Source: Halalkalibacter urbisdiaboli
Lineage (GTDB): Bacteria; Bacillota; Bacilli; Bacillales; Bacillaceae_D
Reading direction: 5' to 3'
Length of the DNA stretch: 64,000 bases
Assembly (NCBI RefSeq): GCF_002156385.1
Contig: NZ_MVJM01000001.1
Coordinates: 517,583-581,582, forward strand
Below the pieces are notes generated by a model. It was not told the DNA's origin and made no database searches. It saw only the letters and a list, made by a program, of their open reading frames with translations. The position numbers and the translations under genes were made by a program. Of this stretch, positions 62,477-64,000 are shown one piece after another. Every line of letters starts with the position of its first letter. Within the stretch, counting starts at the first letter, position 1.

Positions 62477-62637
62477 ACGAATCCCTCACTTTCTTTTGTT
62501 TCGGGGGAGTAGTTATAGTATGACTCCACTGTTTGTTTTTATTGGAGTTAAAGATTTCTTCTTTAGGAATGTCCTAGACCAATCAGCTTATTTCGTGTAT
62601 TCTAGAATGTATGATCAATTTATTTGGGGTGGAAAGT

Positions 62638-63216
62638 ATGTCAGCAAGAAAACGTTTTGGTTTAGATATTGATGGTACAGTAACAGATCCAAATACATTT
62701 GTTCCTCATCTGAATAAACATTTTAATCGCAATTTAACTTTGGATGACTTGACGGAATATGATTTAACGTCAATTTTGGACATTTCTGAGCAAGAGTTTT
62801 GGGAGTGGATGGGGAAACATGAAGGTTTAATTTATGAACAAGCAAATCTCGCACCGTATGCTGAAACTATTCTTCACGAATGGACTAAATATCATGATTT
62901 AATTTATATTACGGCTCGTCGCGAACATCATGCTAAACGAACGAGAGAATGGTTTGAGACAAAAAAACTCCCTTTTGACCATATTGAACTTGTCGGCAAA
63001 CATGATAAACTTGAAGCGGTACGCGCTCATGACATTGACATTTTCTTTGAAGACAAGCATGACAATGCAGTTGCGATTGCAGAGGAATTTCAAATACCCG
63101 TTATATTAATTGACACTCCATACAATCGTCTTCCAATACCGGAAAATGTCATTAGAATCTATAATTGGAAAGAAGCGAAAGAGTGGGTAGACGAATGGAT
63201 TATGGAAACCACATAA
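62638..63216 (+). CDS. yqfW: Putative nucleotidase YqfW (HAD superfamily)
   Basis: 192 residues from ATG 62638 (MSARKRFGLDIDGTVTDPN), behind GGGGTGG. HAD motif I GLDIDGTVT, motif II YITARRE and motif III/IV with KHDKLEAV and FFEDKHDNA follow the 5'-nucleotidase-like NT5C group. The same gene lies beside zur in B. subtilis. Substrate is not established. Confidence 0.88.
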   Translation: MSARKRFGLDIDGTVTDPNTFVPHLNKHFNRNLTLDDLTEYDLTSILDISEQEFWEWMGKHEGLIYEQANLAPYAETILHEWTKYHDLIYITARREHHAKRTREWFETKKLPFDHIELVGKHDKLEAVRAHDIDIFFEDKHDNAVAIAEEFQIPVILIDTPYNRLPIPENVIRIYNWKEAKEWVDEWIMETT

Positions 63217-63218
63217 AA

Positions 63219-63258
63219 AAATGAGAGTGCCGTTACAGCACTCTCATTTTTCTATTTC
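63219..63258. terminator. Bidirectional terminator
   Basis: AATGAGAGTGC pairs with GCACTCTCATT around CGTTACA, with a T-run on the + strand and an A-run before it. Confidence 0.85.
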
Positions 63259-63470
63259 CTTTCGCGGAACGTATGACAGCAGGTTTGGGAACGTCTCTCC
63301 GCTTTATCCTCATGCTCAGCTTTTTCGTAAGGCTCTTCTCCAGCCTCCATGGAAAAGTCCATATTTGAATGCGCATCAATTTCTACAAGAATGGATTCTG
63401 CCTGACATTGGTTCCCTTCTCCCCAATACGTACAATTTGCTACATTACATTTTACGATTGGCTTTGCCAT
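63252..63470 (-). CDS. DUF1540 small Cys-rich protein
   Basis: 72 residues. The N-terminal motif VKCNVANCTYWGEGNQCQAESI contains three Cys, and the C-terminal QTCCHTF two more, the DUF1540 spacing. A metal-binding role is likely by Cys pattern, and the position next to zur is suggestive. GGAGGGG precedes ATG 63470. Confidence 0.88.
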   Translation of the reverse strand: MAKPIVKCNVANCTYWGEGNQCQAESILVEIDAHSNMDFSMEAGEEPYEKAEHEDKAERRSQTCCHTFRERK

Positions 63471-63552
63471 TTGTCATCCCCTCCTGAATATTAGTGTGTG
63501 AGAAATCAGTAGGGGCAAACATGATAAATTTTGGTTTACTTACTTTAATAAA

Positions 63553-63969
63553 TTATTTAACACTACACTCTTCGCACTTACCGTATATTTCGAATTTATG
63601 TCCAATTACTTCAAAATCGGGAAACTGCTCATGTAGTGTTTCCATTGGACAATTATGAATATGTTTCGTTTTTCCACAATCTAAACAGATAAGATGATGA
63701 TGATGCTCTGAAGTTGAGCATCTAAATCGAAAGCGTTTTTCACCCTCTAATTCAGTTGTCTCAAGAATATCGAGTTCCGTAAACAGAGATAAGTTCCGAT
63801 ATATTGTGTCAAAGCTTAAACCAGGATAATCATCCTGCATAGACTCAAGGACATCTTTTGCTGAAATATAACGTTTCTCTTCAGCAAAAAGCCGTAGCAT
63901 ATCTTCACGTTTTCCTGTGTATTTATAACCTTTTTCTTTCATTCGTGCTAATGCTTCTACAACATTCAT
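63553..63969 (-). CDS. zur: Fur-family zinc uptake regulator Zur
   Basis: About 138 residues from ATG 63969, with AAGGAGG seven bases upstream; an ATG at 63975 almost abuts that site. HTH: YISAKDVLESMQDDYPGLSFDTIYRNLSLF. Metal sites: SEHHHHLICLDCGKTKHIHNCPM and the final CEEC, giving the structural CxxC zinc pairs. The Zur assignment over Fur or PerR rests on synteny with B. subtilis yqfV beside yqfW and on sequence character. Confidence 0.88.
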   Translation of the reverse strand: MNVVEALARMKEKGYKYTGKREDMLRLFAEEKRYISAKDVLESMQDDYPGLSFDTIYRNLSLFTELDILETTELEGEKRFRFRCSTSEHHHHLICLDCGKTKHIHNCPMETLHEQFPDFEVIGHKFEIYGKCEECSVK

Positions 63970-64000
63970 TCCCATTCCTCCTTAACATACCTTGAAACAC

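Noticed and set aside
1-64000. CRISPR arrays, insertion sequences, prophage, replication origin
   Set aside because: No regularly spaced repeats, transposase, integrase or phage structural gene was recognised, and no DnaA-box cluster was seen.

Overview
The window is chromosomal DNA from a spore-forming, low-GC member of the Bacillaceae, probably from the alkaliphilic/halotolerant branch. Evidence is the Bacillus-type gene content: a CotX-type spore coat protein, a GerA/SpoVAF-family germination protein, Bacillus-style AGGAGG ribosome sites, DUF1659/DUF2922/YvrJ, YqfZ, YqgQ and GluP. From right to left much of it follows the order of the B. subtilis yqfV-yqgV region (zur, yqfW, yqfX, ispG, yqfZ, DUF1189, NfeD, sodA, yqgE, pbpA ... 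rpmG, yqgN ... gluP, yqgQ, glcK ... yqgU, yqgV), but blocks of other genes interrupt it. No rRNA, insertion sequence, prophage or CRISPR array was seen.

Layout. 1-5.4 kb: the end of a YtkA/FixH-like lipoprotein and its frameshifted TetR regulator, the small-protein trio DUF1659-DUF2922-YvrJ, an msrA-msrB repair operon, two spore-type genes and an MBL-fold hydrolase. 5.4-15 kb: Mn catalase divergent from a DUF3231 protein, a YtrA-type GntR regulator with its ABC transporter, fumC, a PgpA-like protein, an esterase, a GNAT enzyme and a Cache-type chemoreceptor. 15-24 kb: thiamine functions. A TPP riboswitch with terminator leads thiE-thiS-thiG-thiO-thiD. Downstream is a DUF1385 reading frame fused to a thiamine-binding MTH1187/YqgV domain. 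YqgU and AspA lie upstream. 24-31 kb: glcK-yqgQ, a small membrane protein, a SpoVAF-like germination protein, GluP rhomboid and a HAD phosphatase.

31-37.7 kb: one 2243-residue secreted amylopullulanase with two complete GH13 active sites, two CBM41-type modules and three SLH repeats, preceded by a sigma-A promoter and a perfect cre site. 37.9-40.6 kb: a ThiF/MoeB E1-like enzyme (missing from the thi operon), DUF92, 5-formyl-THF cyclo-ligase and ribosomal protein L33. 40.6-47.2 kb: a compact, unusual alpha-glucan operon made of an HTH-DUF4912 protein, a GH57 branching enzyme fused to a GT4 glucan synthase-like domain, a sugar nucleotidyltransferase fused to a degenerate phosphomannomutase, and a stand-alone GH15-N-domain-like protein. 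Together with the surface amylopullulanase and glucokinase it suggests starch capture outside the cell and alpha-glucan building inside.

47.5-64 kb: cell-wall and housekeeping genes (YceG-like protein, PBP2/PbpA, YqgE, SodA, UppP), a candidate 6S RNA with a near-consensus promoter between yqgE and pbpA, a five-tRNA cluster (Asn, Met, His, Ile2/CAT, Ser), a Na/Pi cotransporter, DUF1189, NfeD, DUF1002, an MFS exporter, YqfZ, IspG, YqfX, YqfW, DUF1540 and Zur.

The most noteworthy items are the GH57-GT4/DUF4912 cluster, the in-frame DUF1385-thiamine-binding fusion that keeps its own internal start, the 6S RNA candidate, and the single-base frameshift in tetR. All family names are from recognition of the sequence; no database search was run.
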